From UBA2421 sp002343075 (GTDB lineage Bacteria > Planctomycetota > Phycisphaerae > Tepidisphaerales > Tepidisphaeraceae): a DNA stretch of 64,000 nt. Under the pieces are notes generated by a model, which saw only the letters and a list, made by a program, of their open reading frames with translations, searched no databases and was not told where the DNA came from. The translations under genes and the position numbers were made by a program. Within the stretch, counting starts at the first letter, position 1; the number at the start of each line of letters is the position of its first letter. This document shows, piece after piece, positions 54,001 through 62,553 of this stretch. The stretch lies in contig CALJLN010000039.1 in assembly GCA_937982565.1 (NCBI GenBank), forward strand, positions 346,280-410,279. Direction: 5' to 3'.

Positions 54001-56886
54001 CTACATACTTTGACCTTGCAGCAGCGTGACTGCGTACTGCCTTCCCGCTGCGAGTGCGTCGGCGAGCCTGGAGGGGTCTTTGCCGCCGGCCTGTCCCATC
54101 TGCGGCGACCCGCCCCCGCCGCCGCCGGCCACTTTCGCAGCTTCTTTCACCCAGTCGCCGGCCCTCAATCCTCTGGCAATGAGTTCATCCGTCACGGCGG
54201 TGACAAAGCTGAGCTTGGCCCCGTCGCTCGCCGCAACCAGCGCCGCCACGCTCGGCTGGCGCTTGCGAATCGAGTCGAGCACGCCACGAAGCTGGTCTGC
54301 GCTGGCATCAGCTACTTCAGCAACCACCAACTTTCCACCGGCGAGGTCCTGCGCGCTTGCCAGCAATTGTGTTGCGATTCCAGCAATATCAATCGATCCG
54401 CCGGACGCTTGCTGTGCTTTCTCCCACTTCTTTAGCTTGTCCTGCAAACCGGCGATGCTCAACTGTGCGCGCCGCCTGGCGAGCAATGGGACATCGTCGG
54501 CTCCTGACTTCTTCTGCAGAGCATTGATGGCGCCAGGCAACTCCGATTCCTTCAGCGACTGCGCGGCGGCGATTGCCTCATCCATCAGACGCGACTGCTG
54601 TGCGGCGGCCAGGGCAGCATTGCCGGTGAGCGCGACGATTCTCCGCACGCCCTTGCTCACCGACTCTTCAGCGGTGATGACAAACCGGCCGATCGCCCCG
54701 GTTCGCGCGACGTGCGTTCCGCCGCAAAACTCGATGGCGTGCTTACGCCATGCAGCAAGATCGGGCTGTGCAAGCAGATCGCCAACGGGCGCACCGATCG
54801 ACACCACCCGAACCAGCGGCGGATACTTCTCGCCAAAGACGGCGCGCAGACCGTTGATCTTCACCGCCGACTCCTGCGGGGCTTCTTCGGCATAGACGGC
54901 ATCATCTTTCGCGATGGCGTGTGTCACCAGCGACTCAACTTTTGCCACCTCATCGTCTTTCAGCGACGCATTATGAAGAAAATCAAACCGTAATTTCTCA
55001 GCGTCAACCAGCGAACCTTTTTGTTGAACACCCTCGCCAAGGATTTCGCGCAGCGCCCAGTTGGCGAGGTGGGTCGCCGTATGGTTCTTCTGGGTGGAAG
55101 CGCGATCTTCGGATAGCACGGCAGTCACCACATCGCCGGCGCTCAGGCGACCGATGCCGACTTTGCCGATGTGCAGCACATAGCCGCCGACAGCGCGGGT
55201 GGCCTCGACACGGAAGTTGGAGTTGGTTGAAGCCAACTGCCCACGATCGCCGACTTGTCCGCCCATTTCCGAATAGAAGTTGGTGCGATCGAGAATGACG
55301 GCCACTTCGTGATCGCCGCCGGTGTCGATTGAGTCAGCGAGGTTTGAACCGTTCCAGATCGCGCGCACCGTCGCACTGACCGAATCAGCCTTAAATTTCG
55401 ATGAATCATCCGTCTGCGAAACGCCCTGCCGCTGCAACTCGGCGATAATCGCCGGCGCAAGTGTGTACACGGGGGAGTCGCCAGCCTTGCCACCGGCGCG
55501 AGCCTTCACGCGGGCTTCTTCCATCAGCGACTCATAGCCTGCGATGTCCACGGTCATGCCGCGCTCGATGGCCATCTGTTCTGTCAGATCGATGGGAAAG
55601 CCAAAGGTGTCGTGCAGCCTGAACGCATCGGTGGCGGCGATGGCCTTACTGTTTCGGACGATTGCGAGTTGCGCCGCGTCATGAAAGAGCTGAATACCTC
55701 TGTCGAGCGTTCGACCAAAGCTCACTTCTTCGTCGAGCACCAGCCCCGCGATTCGCTGCTGATGGGCCTTCAATTCCGGAAACGCTCCGCCCATTGAATC
55801 AACAACGACATTGACCATCTGATGCAAAAATGGCTGCTTCAACTCGAGTTGCTGCCGACCAAACCGGACAGCGCGGCGGAGGATGCGCCGCAGCACGTAC
55901 CCGCGGCCTTCGTTGGAGGGGACGGCGCCGTCCGTCATCGCAAAAGTCAGACAGCGAATGTGATCGGCAATCACGCGAAACGCGATATCCGTGCGCAGTT
56001 GCGGATCGGCGGCCTCGGCGGCGGGGTCGGGGCTGTTGGTTTTCGGAAACGTTCCCGTGTACTTCTGCCCACTCAACTCCGTGAGCCTGGCAAAGAACGG
56101 GTTCCACAGATCGATGGCATAGTTGCTGTCCACATCCTGCAGCACCTGGCTGATGCGCTCGAAACCCATGCCCGTATCAACGTGCTTTGCAGGAAGCGGG
56201 GTCAGGCTGCGGTCGGCATTGCGGTTGTATTGAATGAAGACGAGATTCCAGATCTCCATGACGCGCGGGTCGTCTCCATTTACGTCCTTTCCGCCGGACT
56301 TGTCGGGAGTGCGGTCAATGTAGATTTCCGTGCACGGTCCACACGGCCCGGTTTCGCCCATTTCCCAGAAGTTGTCCTTCCCAAAATAGTGAATGTGCGC
56401 GTCGGGTAAGCCGGCAATCTGCTTCCAAAGATCCGCGGCCTCGGTGTCGCGGGGGACGCCGTTCTTCTCATCACCCTCGAAGCAGCTTACATGCAACCGG
56501 GTAGGGTCGAGTTTCCACACCTTTGTGAGCAGTTCCCAGGCCATGGCGATGGCTTCGGCCTTGAAGTAATCGCCGAAAGACCAATTGCCAAGCATCTCAA
56601 AAAAAGTGTGGTGCCGCCGACTGCGGCCAACGTCGTCGAGGTCGTTGTGCTTGCCACCGGCACGAATACACTTCTGCGTGTTGGCGGCGCGGGTGTAGTC
56701 GCGCTTCTCCTGGCCCAGAAACAGCGGCTTGAACTGGTTCATGCCGGCGTTGGTAAACAGCAGAGTCGGGTCGTCGTGTGGCACCACCGGACTGCTGGAA
56801 ACAAAACGATGGCCGTGCTTCTGGCAGAAGAAATCGAGAAACTGTTGGCGAATTTGTGAACTCGTAAGCATCTGTTTTCCCATCAT
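54001..56886 (-). CDS. alaS: Alanyl-tRNA synthetase
   Basis: 961 residues from the ATG at 56886 (56871 also possible), slightly longer than the E. coli enzyme. The class II catalytic core covers about 1-450 (H-H-T-F-F-E-M-L-G-N-W-S-F-G). The editing domain has H-T-A-T-H and the C-G-G-T-H zinc motifs. A C-terminal C-Ala domain ends in a Gly-rich stretch (G-G-G-G-G-G-S-P-Q-M-G-Q-A-G-G). The enzyme charges tRNA-Ala and removes mischarged Ser/Gly. It is 66 bp downstream of recA, so a recA-alaS operon is likely. Confidence 0.97.
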   Translation of the reverse strand: MMGKQMLTSSQIRQQFLDFFCQKHGHRFVSSSPVVPHDDPTLLFTNAGMNQFKPLFLGQEKRDYTRAANTQKCIRAGGKHNDLDDVGRSRRHHTFFEMLGNWSFGDYFKAEAIAMAWELLTKVWKLDPTRLHVSCFEGDEKNGVPRDTEAADLWKQIAGLPDAHIHYFGKDNFWEMGETGPCGPCTEIYIDRTPDKSGGKDVNGDDPRVMEIWNLVFIQYNRNADRSLTPLPAKHVDTGMGFERISQVLQDVDSNYAIDLWNPFFARLTELSGQKYTGTFPKTNSPDPAAEAADPQLRTDIAFRVIADHIRCLTFAMTDGAVPSNEGRGYVLRRILRRAVRFGRQQLELKQPFLHQMVNVVVDSMGGAFPELKAHQQRIAGLVLDEEVSFGRTLDRGIQLFHDAAQLAIVRNSKAIAATDAFRLHDTFGFPIDLTEQMAIERGMTVDIAGYESLMEEARVKARAGGKAGDSPVYTLAPAIIAELQRQGVSQTDDSSKFKADSVSATVRAIWNGSNLADSIDTGGDHEVAVILDRTNFYSEMGGQVGDRGQLASTNSNFRVEATRAVGGYVLHIGKVGIGRLSAGDVVTAVLSEDRASTQKNHTATHLANWALREILGEGVQQKGSLVDAEKLRFDFLHNASLKDDEVAKVESLVTHAIAKDDAVYAEEAPQESAVKINGLRAVFGEKYPPLVRVVSIGAPVGDLLAQPDLAAWRKHAIEFCGGTHVARTGAIGRFVITAEESVSKGVRRIVALTGNAALAAAQQSRLMDEAIAAAQSLKESELPGAINALQKKSGADDVPLLARRRAQLSIAGLQDKLKKWEKAQQASGGSIDIAGIATQLLASAQDLAGGKLVVAEVADASADQLRGVLDSIRKRQPSVAALVAASDGAKLSFVTAVTDELIARGLRAGDWVKEAAKVAGGGGGGSPQMGQAGGKDPSRLADALAAGRQYAVTLLQGQSM

Positions 56887-56952
56887 GCCCAGGCGTGGCC
56901 AGAAAAGCTGACCACGCCGGGCGGGAGATAGTACAGGATTGCCCTACCGATT

Positions 56953-58188
56953 TCATTCAGCTTCTTCAGGCGCCAGCGGAGAATCCAACTCCTTTTTCTT
57001 GTCGACCAGTCCCTTGCTCCGAAGCACCTCGGCACGAATCTCGGCTGCAAGGTCCTTATTTTCAAACAGGAAATTCTTGGCGTTCTCACGGCCCTGTCCG
57101 AGCCGGGTTGATTTGTAGTTAAACCATGCGCCGCTTTTATCGACCACATTGGCGAGCACGGCAAGATCAATCAAATCGCCTTCGTAGCTGATTCCGCGAT
57201 CAAACATGATGTCGAACTCAGCATCCCGGAACGGCGGTGCGATTTTATTTTTCACCACGCGGGCACGAGTGCGGCTGCCGACCGACACATCGCCGTCCTT
57301 GATCGTTTGTGTCCGCCGGACGTCGATGCGAATCGAGGAGTAAAACTTCAACGCCCGCCCGCCTGTGGTGGTCTCGGGGTTTCCAAACATCACACCGATC
57401 TTCTCGCGAATCTGGTTAATGAAAATGACGGTGCTCTTGCTCTTGGCAATGGCCCCGGTCAGTTTGCGCAGTGCCTGGCTCATCAGCCGGGCTTGCAAGC
57501 CCATGTGGCTGTCACCCATTTCGCCTTCGATTTCAGCCCGAGGAATCAGCGCCGCGACCGAGTCGATGACGATCAAATCGACGGCGTTTGAACGCACGAG
57601 CAGCTCACAAATTTCCAGGGCCTGTTCGCCGGTATCCGGCTGGCTGACCATGAGATTCTGCAAATCAACACCGATGCGTTTGGCCCAGCTTGGGTCAAGA
57701 GCGTGTTCGGCATCGATAAAAGCAGCGACGCCGCCCATCTTCTGAGCACTGGCGATGACATGAAGCGTGAGCGTCGTTTTGCCTGAGCTTTCCGGGCCAA
57801 AGACCTCGATGACGCGCCCGCGGGGAATCCCTGCCCCGCCGAGGGCGATATCGAGTGAAAGCGAGCCGGTGGGAATGCCGTCGATCGGCTTCACATTCTC
57901 GCCGTCAAGCTTCATGACGGCACCCTTGCCAAACTGCTTTTCAATCTGTTGCACCGCGCGCTGCAGGGCACTTTCGCGCGCCGGATCGGGCTTTGGAGCG
58001 GCTGCGGGTGCCGACTTTGCTTTTGGGTCTGTCTTGAGGTCGGGGGCAGAAGCACCCGGCTTGTTTGCTGATTCCTTCGGCGCGGGCATGGTAGCTCCCG
58101 TGGGTTTAAGCTCTTTGCTAACGACCGAGGAAGCAGAAGGTTTTGACGGCGGCGCGTCAAGTACGGCAGTGGAGGCTTTGAAAGCCAT
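56953..58188 (-). CDS. recA: Recombinase RecA with N-terminal extension
   Basis: 411 residues from the ATG at 58188, with AAAGGTG about seven bases upstream. The core matches RecA: Q-I-E-K-Q-F-G-K-G at 81-89, Walker A G-P-E-S-S-G-K-T (131-138), a complete L1/L2 region (E-I-E-G-E-M-G-D-S-H-M-G, N-P-E-T-T-T-G-G) and the DNA-binding C-terminus. Residues 1-65 are an Ala/Pro/Lys/Ser-rich tail that usual RecA proteins (about 350 residues) do not have. RecA carries out strand exchange and activates the SOS response. It is expressed from a promoter about 500 bp upstream if the -35/-10 seen there is used. Confidence 0.96.
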   Translation of the reverse strand: MAFKASTAVLDAPPSKPSASSVVSKELKPTGATMPAPKESANKPGASAPDLKTDPKAKSAPAAAPKPDPARESALQRAVQQIEKQFGKGAVMKLDGENVKPIDGIPTGSLSLDIALGGAGIPRGRVIEVFGPESSGKTTLTLHVIASAQKMGGVAAFIDAEHALDPSWAKRIGVDLQNLMVSQPDTGEQALEICELLVRSNAVDLIVIDSVAALIPRAEIEGEMGDSHMGLQARLMSQALRKLTGAIAKSKSTVIFINQIREKIGVMFGNPETTTGGRALKFYSSIRIDVRRTQTIKDGDVSVGSRTRARVVKNKIAPPFRDAEFDIMFDRGISYEGDLIDLAVLANVVDKSGAWFNYKSTRLGQGRENAKNFLFENKDLAAEIRAEVLRSKGLVDKKKELDSPLAPEEAE

Positions 58189-58308
58189 GACAATACACCT
58201 TTCCGCCGGGTATGTTGGTCAGCCGGCGAATGACGACGATCAATGCTGCGCTGCTGCGAGACACTGCGGGAGAACGAAGGGATAACGGAAAATACCTATT
58301 TCAAGAAA

Positions 58309-58338
58309 TCGGGCATTTTCGGGCATCCTCGGGCATTG
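58309..58338. repeat. Three tandem 10-bp repeats in the recA leader
   Basis: TCGGGCATTT, TCGGGCATCC and TCGGGCATTG stand end to end, sharing TCGGGCAT. The 10-bp period is about one helical turn. Confidence 0.7.
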
Positions 58339-58455
58339 CTGCCCAGAAACGTGCCAGCGGCCTGCAATCGCTCAGCGGTCGAGCGCGCTTGGGGCGTCGA
58401 TCGATGACAAACTGCAGACACGAACTGCAAAACACTATTGACGCCTGTGTCTCGA

Positions 58456-58479
58456 CGACGGTCTCACGGCGACGGTCTC
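58456..58479. repeat. Pair of 10-bp direct repeats in the recA leader
   Basis: CGACGGTCTC occurs at 58456-58465 and again at 58470-58479 (14-bp period), with a further GTCTC at 58449-58453. Confidence 0.55.
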
Positions 58480-58664
58480 GCCATCGCTGCTGCATTGGAG
58501 TCGTTCGGTTGTGACTTGCGGTTGCGGGTGAACGCACAATGCGCTCGTCAGGCGGCTTAAGCGGCTCGGCACTGCCTCACCGATCACTCAGCAAAGTCGT
58601 GCAAAGCAAGGCCTAATCGCCCATTTTCCCGCGGCCAAACTCGACGCCAAGTCACCCGCGTCCC

Positions 58665-58743
58665 TGTTCGGCTTTTGTTATTTTGTTATAGTAGTGTTCG
58701 GTTCGGAGATGTCAAGGACTTTAATCCAAAATTTTACCGAACA
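58665..58743 (-). promoter_or_regulatory. Candidate recA promoter with repeated CCGAAC half-sites
   Basis: On the minus strand a perfect -35 TTGACA (58710-58715) is followed by TATAAC (58685-58690, 19-bp gap) or TACTAT (58688-58693, 16-bp gap). The heptamer CCGAACA or its complement occurs at 58737-58743 (reverse), 58695-58701 (inside the spacer, with an adjoining CCGAAC) and 58665-58671. The CGAAC core resembles the half-site of the Gram-positive-type LexA box; a full palindrome is not seen. Confidence 0.55.
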
Positions 58744-58756
58744 TTTCTAACCGGCA

Positions 58757-59323
58757 TCATTCCCCGAAGAGATCGAAATCGGCGACCGTGCGATACTTCG
58801 AGCCGCCGGCCGACGGCTCGGATTGCATCAGGTAGACGCGGCGCACTTCGAATATCGGCCCGGGCCAGCTTTTCAGGGTCGCGCGCTCGATCTGATTGAT
58901 CGCTGGCAGCGGCAGCGGGCGATCGAGCCGCGCCAGGGTGACATGGGGCGTGAACTTCTTCTGCTCGGCCGGAAAGCCCAGCCCGCGCACGGCCCGCTCG
59001 ATTGATGCGTAAAAGAGTGCCAGTTGCTCTGAGTTTGGCCCGCCAACGCCCGCAGCCAGCACGCGCGCCGGCGCTCGTTCCGGGAACGTAACCAGTCGCG
59101 ACGCCGCGAGCCGGATCGACCCGCCGGAGATCGTCTTGCGGAGCATTTCCTTCAGTTTTTCAAGCTTCTCTTCAGGTGTTTCGCCAAGAAATCGCACGGT
59201 CAGATGAAGATTGACATCGCGCGGATAGGCCGCATCAGGCGCAAACGACCGGCAATGCGCCTGCACCCGCCGAAGGTGCTCGATCGCGGCGTCGGGAAGT
59301 TGGATGGCAAGAAATAGACGCAT
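58757..59323 (-). CDS. thpR: RNA 2',3'-cyclic phosphodiesterase (2H family)
   Basis: 188 residues. The two catalytic H-x-T motifs are H40-L-T42 (N-L-H-L-T-V-R-F-L-G) and H127-V-T129 (F-T-P-H-V-T-L-A-R-L). The opening M-R-L-F-L-A-I-Q-L-P and the D-L-F-G end are typical of ThpR. The enzyme opens 2',3'-cyclic phosphates on RNA ends. It lies upstream of recA in the same direction but 568 bp away, so it is probably transcribed separately. It is divergent from ctaA. Confidence 0.94.
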   Translation of the reverse strand: MRLFLAIQLPDAAIEHLRRVQAHCRSFAPDAAYPRDVNLHLTVRFLGETPEEKLEKLKEMLRKTISGGSIRLAASRLVTFPERAPARVLAAGVGGPNSEQLALFYASIERAVRGLGFPAEQKKFTPHVTLARLDRPLPLPAINQIERATLKSWPGPIFEVRRVYLMQSEPSAGGSKYRTVADFDLFGE

Positions 59324-59451
59324 CTGGGGTATTTTAGCCGCAACGATTCCAATTCACACACTGCCGCTGCGTCAAACCGTCGCACGCACTCGAAGGTGTG
59401 TGGCGATCACACTATGATCTGCGGCACCTCCGATCATCGGAGCAAGACCGC

Positions 59452-60762
59452 ATGACGCCGTCCGACGCATCTTACCACCGCCCGCTGCACACGGTCGCCC
59501 TGATTCTGACCGTGGCGACCTTTCCCTTAATCTTTCTTGGCGGGCTGGTGACGACGTATGGCGCGGGCATGAGTGTGCCGGACTGGCCCAACAGTTATGG
59601 CTACAACATGTTTCTGTTTCCCGTAAGCCAATGGGTCGGCGGGATCTTTTATGAGCATACACACCGGCTCAAGGGGACGCTGGTTGGTTTTCTCGCGGTG
59701 ATGCTCGTGTTCCAGGCATACGGGCCGTCGCGAAACAGTCGGACGCGACAAGTCCTCGGCTACAGCGCAGCCAGCGCGTTGCTGATCGCAATTGTGTGGG
59801 GCGGCGGTGTCTGGATTCTGGAATCTGCCGGACGGGTCTCGCACGAGGCGGCAAAATCGCTGCAGCATGGATTCGCCGGGTCTGCTTCGCTGGGCCTTCT
59901 GTTTCTGGCAGCATGGGTGGCCCGTCGGCGGGAGTCGCGCCGGTGGCTGCGCCGACTTACCGTGGTTGCGCTGGTCGCTGTGAGCGTTCAAGGGTTGCTC
60001 GGGGGGCTACGGGTTACGGAAGTGAATTTGACGCTCGCGATTATTCACGGGTGCTTTGCGCAGGCATTTTTCTGTCTGACAGCATTCATTACGGTCGCGA
60101 GCAGCCGCTGGTGGGTGGAGTCCCCCAACAATTATGCCGCGGATGAGCAGAAACATCAGCCGACCGAGGCCGGCGGGGTCGGTGTCAACGCCCGCCGCAT
60201 TGGCCGCCTGTCGGCGGTCTGCTGGGTGATCGTGTTTGTGCAACTGATTATCGGTGCCACCATGCGGCATCATGGCGCGGGGCTGGCGATTCCCGATCTT
60301 CCACTGGCATATGGAAAACTTCTCCCCCCGACCGACGCGGCGGGCCTGGCCACCGTGAATCAGCACCGCGCGTGGGTCTTACACGAACCGCCGGTGACGT
60401 TAAACCAGGTCTGGCTGCATTTTGGGCACCGAATCGGGGCGATTGTGGTCTCGATAGCGTTAATCGGATTGCTCGTCGTCGGCTGGCGACTGACTCGCGA
60501 TCGCAAGCTTCGATGGCCGCTGATGTTTGTCGGCGGGTTGCTCGTCATCCAGTTTTCGCTCGGCGCGCTGACGGTGTACTACCGAAAACCCGCGGAAGTG
60601 GCATCGGCCCATGTGGCGTTTGGGGCATTGTTGCTGCTCACACTTGCGGTGCTGTCTGCCCGGGCGATGCGACTGGCCGCCGTGACCTCGCGGGCGCGGT
60701 CGGGACATGCGCTTCAGGCCGTTCATGCCCCGCCGCTGCGGAAAGTTGCGGCCAACGCGTGA
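59452..60762 (+). CDS. ctaA: Heme A synthase (COX15/CtaA family)
   Basis: 436 residues from the ATG at 59452 (protein opening MTPSDASYHRPL); the frame extends 18 residues upstream without support. Eight membrane segments form two four-helix halves. Heme-ligand and active-site histidines appear as E-H-T-H-R-L-K-G, I-I-H-G-C-F-A-Q, L-H-F-G-H-R-I-G and A-S-A-H-V-A-F-G. The enzyme oxidises heme O to heme A. It is followed by ctaB, implying an aa3-type terminal oxidase in this organism. Confidence 0.93.
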   Translation: MTPSDASYHRPLHTVALILTVATFPLIFLGGLVTTYGAGMSVPDWPNSYGYNMFLFPVSQWVGGIFYEHTHRLKGTLVGFLAVMLVFQAYGPSRNSRTRQVLGYSAASALLIAIVWGGGVWILESAGRVSHEAAKSLQHGFAGSASLGLLFLAAWVARRRESRRWLRRLTVVALVAVSVQGLLGGLRVTEVNLTLAIIHGCFAQAFFCLTAFITVASSRWWVESPNNYAADEQKHQPTEAGGVGVNARRIGRLSAVCWVIVFVQLIIGATMRHHGAGLAIPDLPLAYGKLLPPTDAAGLATVNQHRAWVLHEPPVTLNQVWLHFGHRIGAIVVSIALIGLLVVGWRLTRDRKLRWPLMFVGGLLVIQFSLGALTVYYRKPAEVASAHVAFGALLLLTLAVLSARAMRLAAVTSRARSGHALQAVHAPPLRKVAANA

Positions 60763-60832
60763 ATCGACGACATTCTTGCCCAGCAGAGGACCGACGAGCC
60801 AGGACAGAGTAGCTTTCGCAGAGACCAACACG

Positions 60833-61777
60833 ATGAAGGCGATCACCGAAACCACGATTTTCCGGGAAACTTCCGAAGCCGCGCTGGCGAGCCTCCCGAT
60901 CGAACGACGCGCATTCGCACAGCAGGTTGTTGACTACTACGAGCTGACCAAGCCCCGAATGAACTTCCTCATTCTGGTGACAACGCTCGTGGGGTTCTAT
61001 CTCGCGTCGGCGCACGTCGTGACTTCATGGCTGCTGCTGTTCAACACGCTTTTCGGCACGCTGCTCACTGCGGCGTCGGCGGCGGTGATGAACCAGTGGA
61101 TGGAGCGCCGCTACGATGCGCTCATGCCCCGCACGCGCAACCGTCCCCTGCCCGCAGGGCGCGTCGGCCCGACCGCGGCGCTGGTTTTCGGCATCGTGCT
61201 CGGTGCGGCGGGCGTGTTGCACCTGCTGGCATTCGTCAATCCCCTCACCGCAGGGCTGGGGCTGTTTACACACCTTTCATATCTGCTGATTTACACCCCC
61301 ATGAAGCGGGTCACCACCCTCAACACCATCATCGGCGCTGTTCCCGGAGCCATTCCTCCCATGATGGGCTTCACGGCAGTTGATAATGCCATTTCGCCGG
61401 GGGCCTGGGTGCTCTTTGGCGTGTTGTTCCTGTGGCAAATGCCCCACTTTCTCGCCATCGCCGCCCTCTACCGCGATGACTATCGCCTTGGCGGGTTTAA
61501 GATGCTTCCCGTCATCGATACCGACCTCGCCGCCACTTGCCGGATGGCCCTGCTCTATACAATGGCGCTCATCCCGGTTTCGCTTCTGGCCCTTCCGGCG
61601 CAGGTCAGCGGCATGATCTACGTCGCAACCGCCGTTGTACTGGGGCTGGGGTTTCTTTGGTACGGCGTGAAGTTTTACCGCAGCCGACAGCGCTCTGATG
61701 CTCGCAAGCTCTTCTTTGCCTCAATCATCTATCTCCCCCTGCTTCTTGCCGCGATGATGATCGATCGAATCGGATGA
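60833..61777 (+). CDS. ctaB: Protoheme IX farnesyltransferase (heme O synthase)
   Basis: 314 residues from the ATG at 60833. It has nine membrane segments of the UbiA prenyltransferase fold. The first Asp-rich loop reads N-Q-W-M-E-R-R-Y-D, with Glu in place of the usual first Asp, followed by R-T-R-N-R-P-L-P-A-G; the second loop is Y-R-D-D-Y. The enzyme attaches farnesyl to heme B to give heme O, the substrate of CtaA. It is 70 bp downstream of ctaA and overlaps the next gene by 4 bp. Confidence 0.95.
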   Translation: MKAITETTIFRETSEAALASLPIERRAFAQQVVDYYELTKPRMNFLILVTTLVGFYLASAHVVTSWLLLFNTLFGTLLTAASAAVMNQWMERRYDALMPRTRNRPLPAGRVGPTAALVFGIVLGAAGVLHLLAFVNPLTAGLGLFTHLSYLLIYTPMKRVTTLNTIIGAVPGAIPPMMGFTAVDNAISPGAWVLFGVLFLWQMPHFLAIAALYRDDYRLGGFKMLPVIDTDLAATCRMALLYTMALIPVSLLALPAQVSGMIYVATAVVLGLGFLWYGVKFYRSRQRSDARKLFFASIIYLPLLLAAMMIDRIG

Positions 61778-62541
61778 ACTTCTACCCGCGCAACTCACTG
61801 GCCATCACCGCCGTCGCCTTCGCCGTTTGTGCCGCGAGCCTTCTGGCAATTGGCGGCTGTGACAACTCAACGACCATCGACGGCGTGGCGCGAGTCTCTC
61901 CAGAATCGGTCAAAGGGAAGACCGCGGTTCGGGGCACCGTCAAGTTTCTGGGAACCGCCCCCGAGCGAAAGGTGCTCAAGAATGAGCCTTGCCATGATGG
62001 TGCGCCCAAGACGATCCTGGATGAAACGGTCGTCGTCTCGGCCGACCGGGGCCTGATGAATGTCTTCGTCTACATCGACAACGGCCCGCAGGTCGACGGC
62101 GGTCCTCTGCCCGATGCGGTGCTCGATCAGGTCGACTGCAGATATGTGCCCCACGTCGTCGGCGTTGTCGTCGGGCAGGGGTTGAAGGTTAAATCCAGCG
62201 ACCCGGCGTTTCACAACACGCACTACACACCCGGCCGCAACGCCAGCAATAACTTCGGCCTGCTCCGTGCCGGCCATGAAAAGACCGTGCGCTTCACCGC
62301 ACCCGAGATTTTTCATGTCCGCTGCGACGTTCACCCGTGGATGAGCGCCTACATCGGCGTCTTTGATAACCCCTTTTTCGCTGCGACGCGTGAGGATGGT
62401 TCGTTCGAGTTGAACAACGTCCCGGCGGGGCAGTATATGCTGGTCGCGTGGCACGAAATCTACGGCGAATTGCGGCGGTCGATCGCCGTGGGCGACGATG
62501 GCACCATCGACGTTGATTTTGAGTATAAACCACCCAGTTAG
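61774..62541 (+). CDS. Cupredoxin-like lipoprotein
   Basis: 255 residues, coupled to ctaB by a 4-bp overlap. A lipoprotein signal ends at L-A-I-G-G-C29. The centre is beta-rich with a type 1 copper pattern: H147 (or H150) in F-H-N-T-H-Y, then C184-x2-H187-x2-M190 in R-C-D-V-H-P-W-M. The C-terminal part (G-S-F-E-L-N-N-V-P-A-G-Q-Y) resembles a carboxypeptidase-regulatory-like domain. The heme A context suggests a role in copper delivery to, or electron transfer with, cytochrome oxidase. Copper binding is inferred from residues only. Confidence 0.82.
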   Translation: MNFYPRNSLAITAVAFAVCAASLLAIGGCDNSTTIDGVARVSPESVKGKTAVRGTVKFLGTAPERKVLKNEPCHDGAPKTILDETVVVSADRGLMNVFVYIDNGPQVDGGPLPDAVLDQVDCRYVPHVVGVVVGQGLKVKSSDPAFHNTHYTPGRNASNNFGLLRAGHEKTVRFTAPEIFHVRCDVHPWMSAYIGVFDNPFFAATREDGSFELNNVPAGQYMLVAWHEIYGELRRSIAVGDDGTIDVDFEYKPPS

Positions 62542-62553
62542 CCGCGATTGGTC

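Larger units (their letters stand above)
58189..58756. other. 568-bp region between thpR and recA: promoter, long leader and short direct repeats
   Basis: No gene is supported here; a 78-codon minus frame at 58301-58537 looks like chance. The part next to thpR (58665-58750) is AT-rich and holds the candidate recA promoter. The remaining 490 bp would be a leader containing two sets of short direct repeats. Confidence 0.6.

Noticed and set aside
58301..58537. 78-codon frame upstream of recA on the minus strand
   Set aside because: No ribosome-binding site, Arg-rich chance composition, and no similarity to any small protein known to me near recA.
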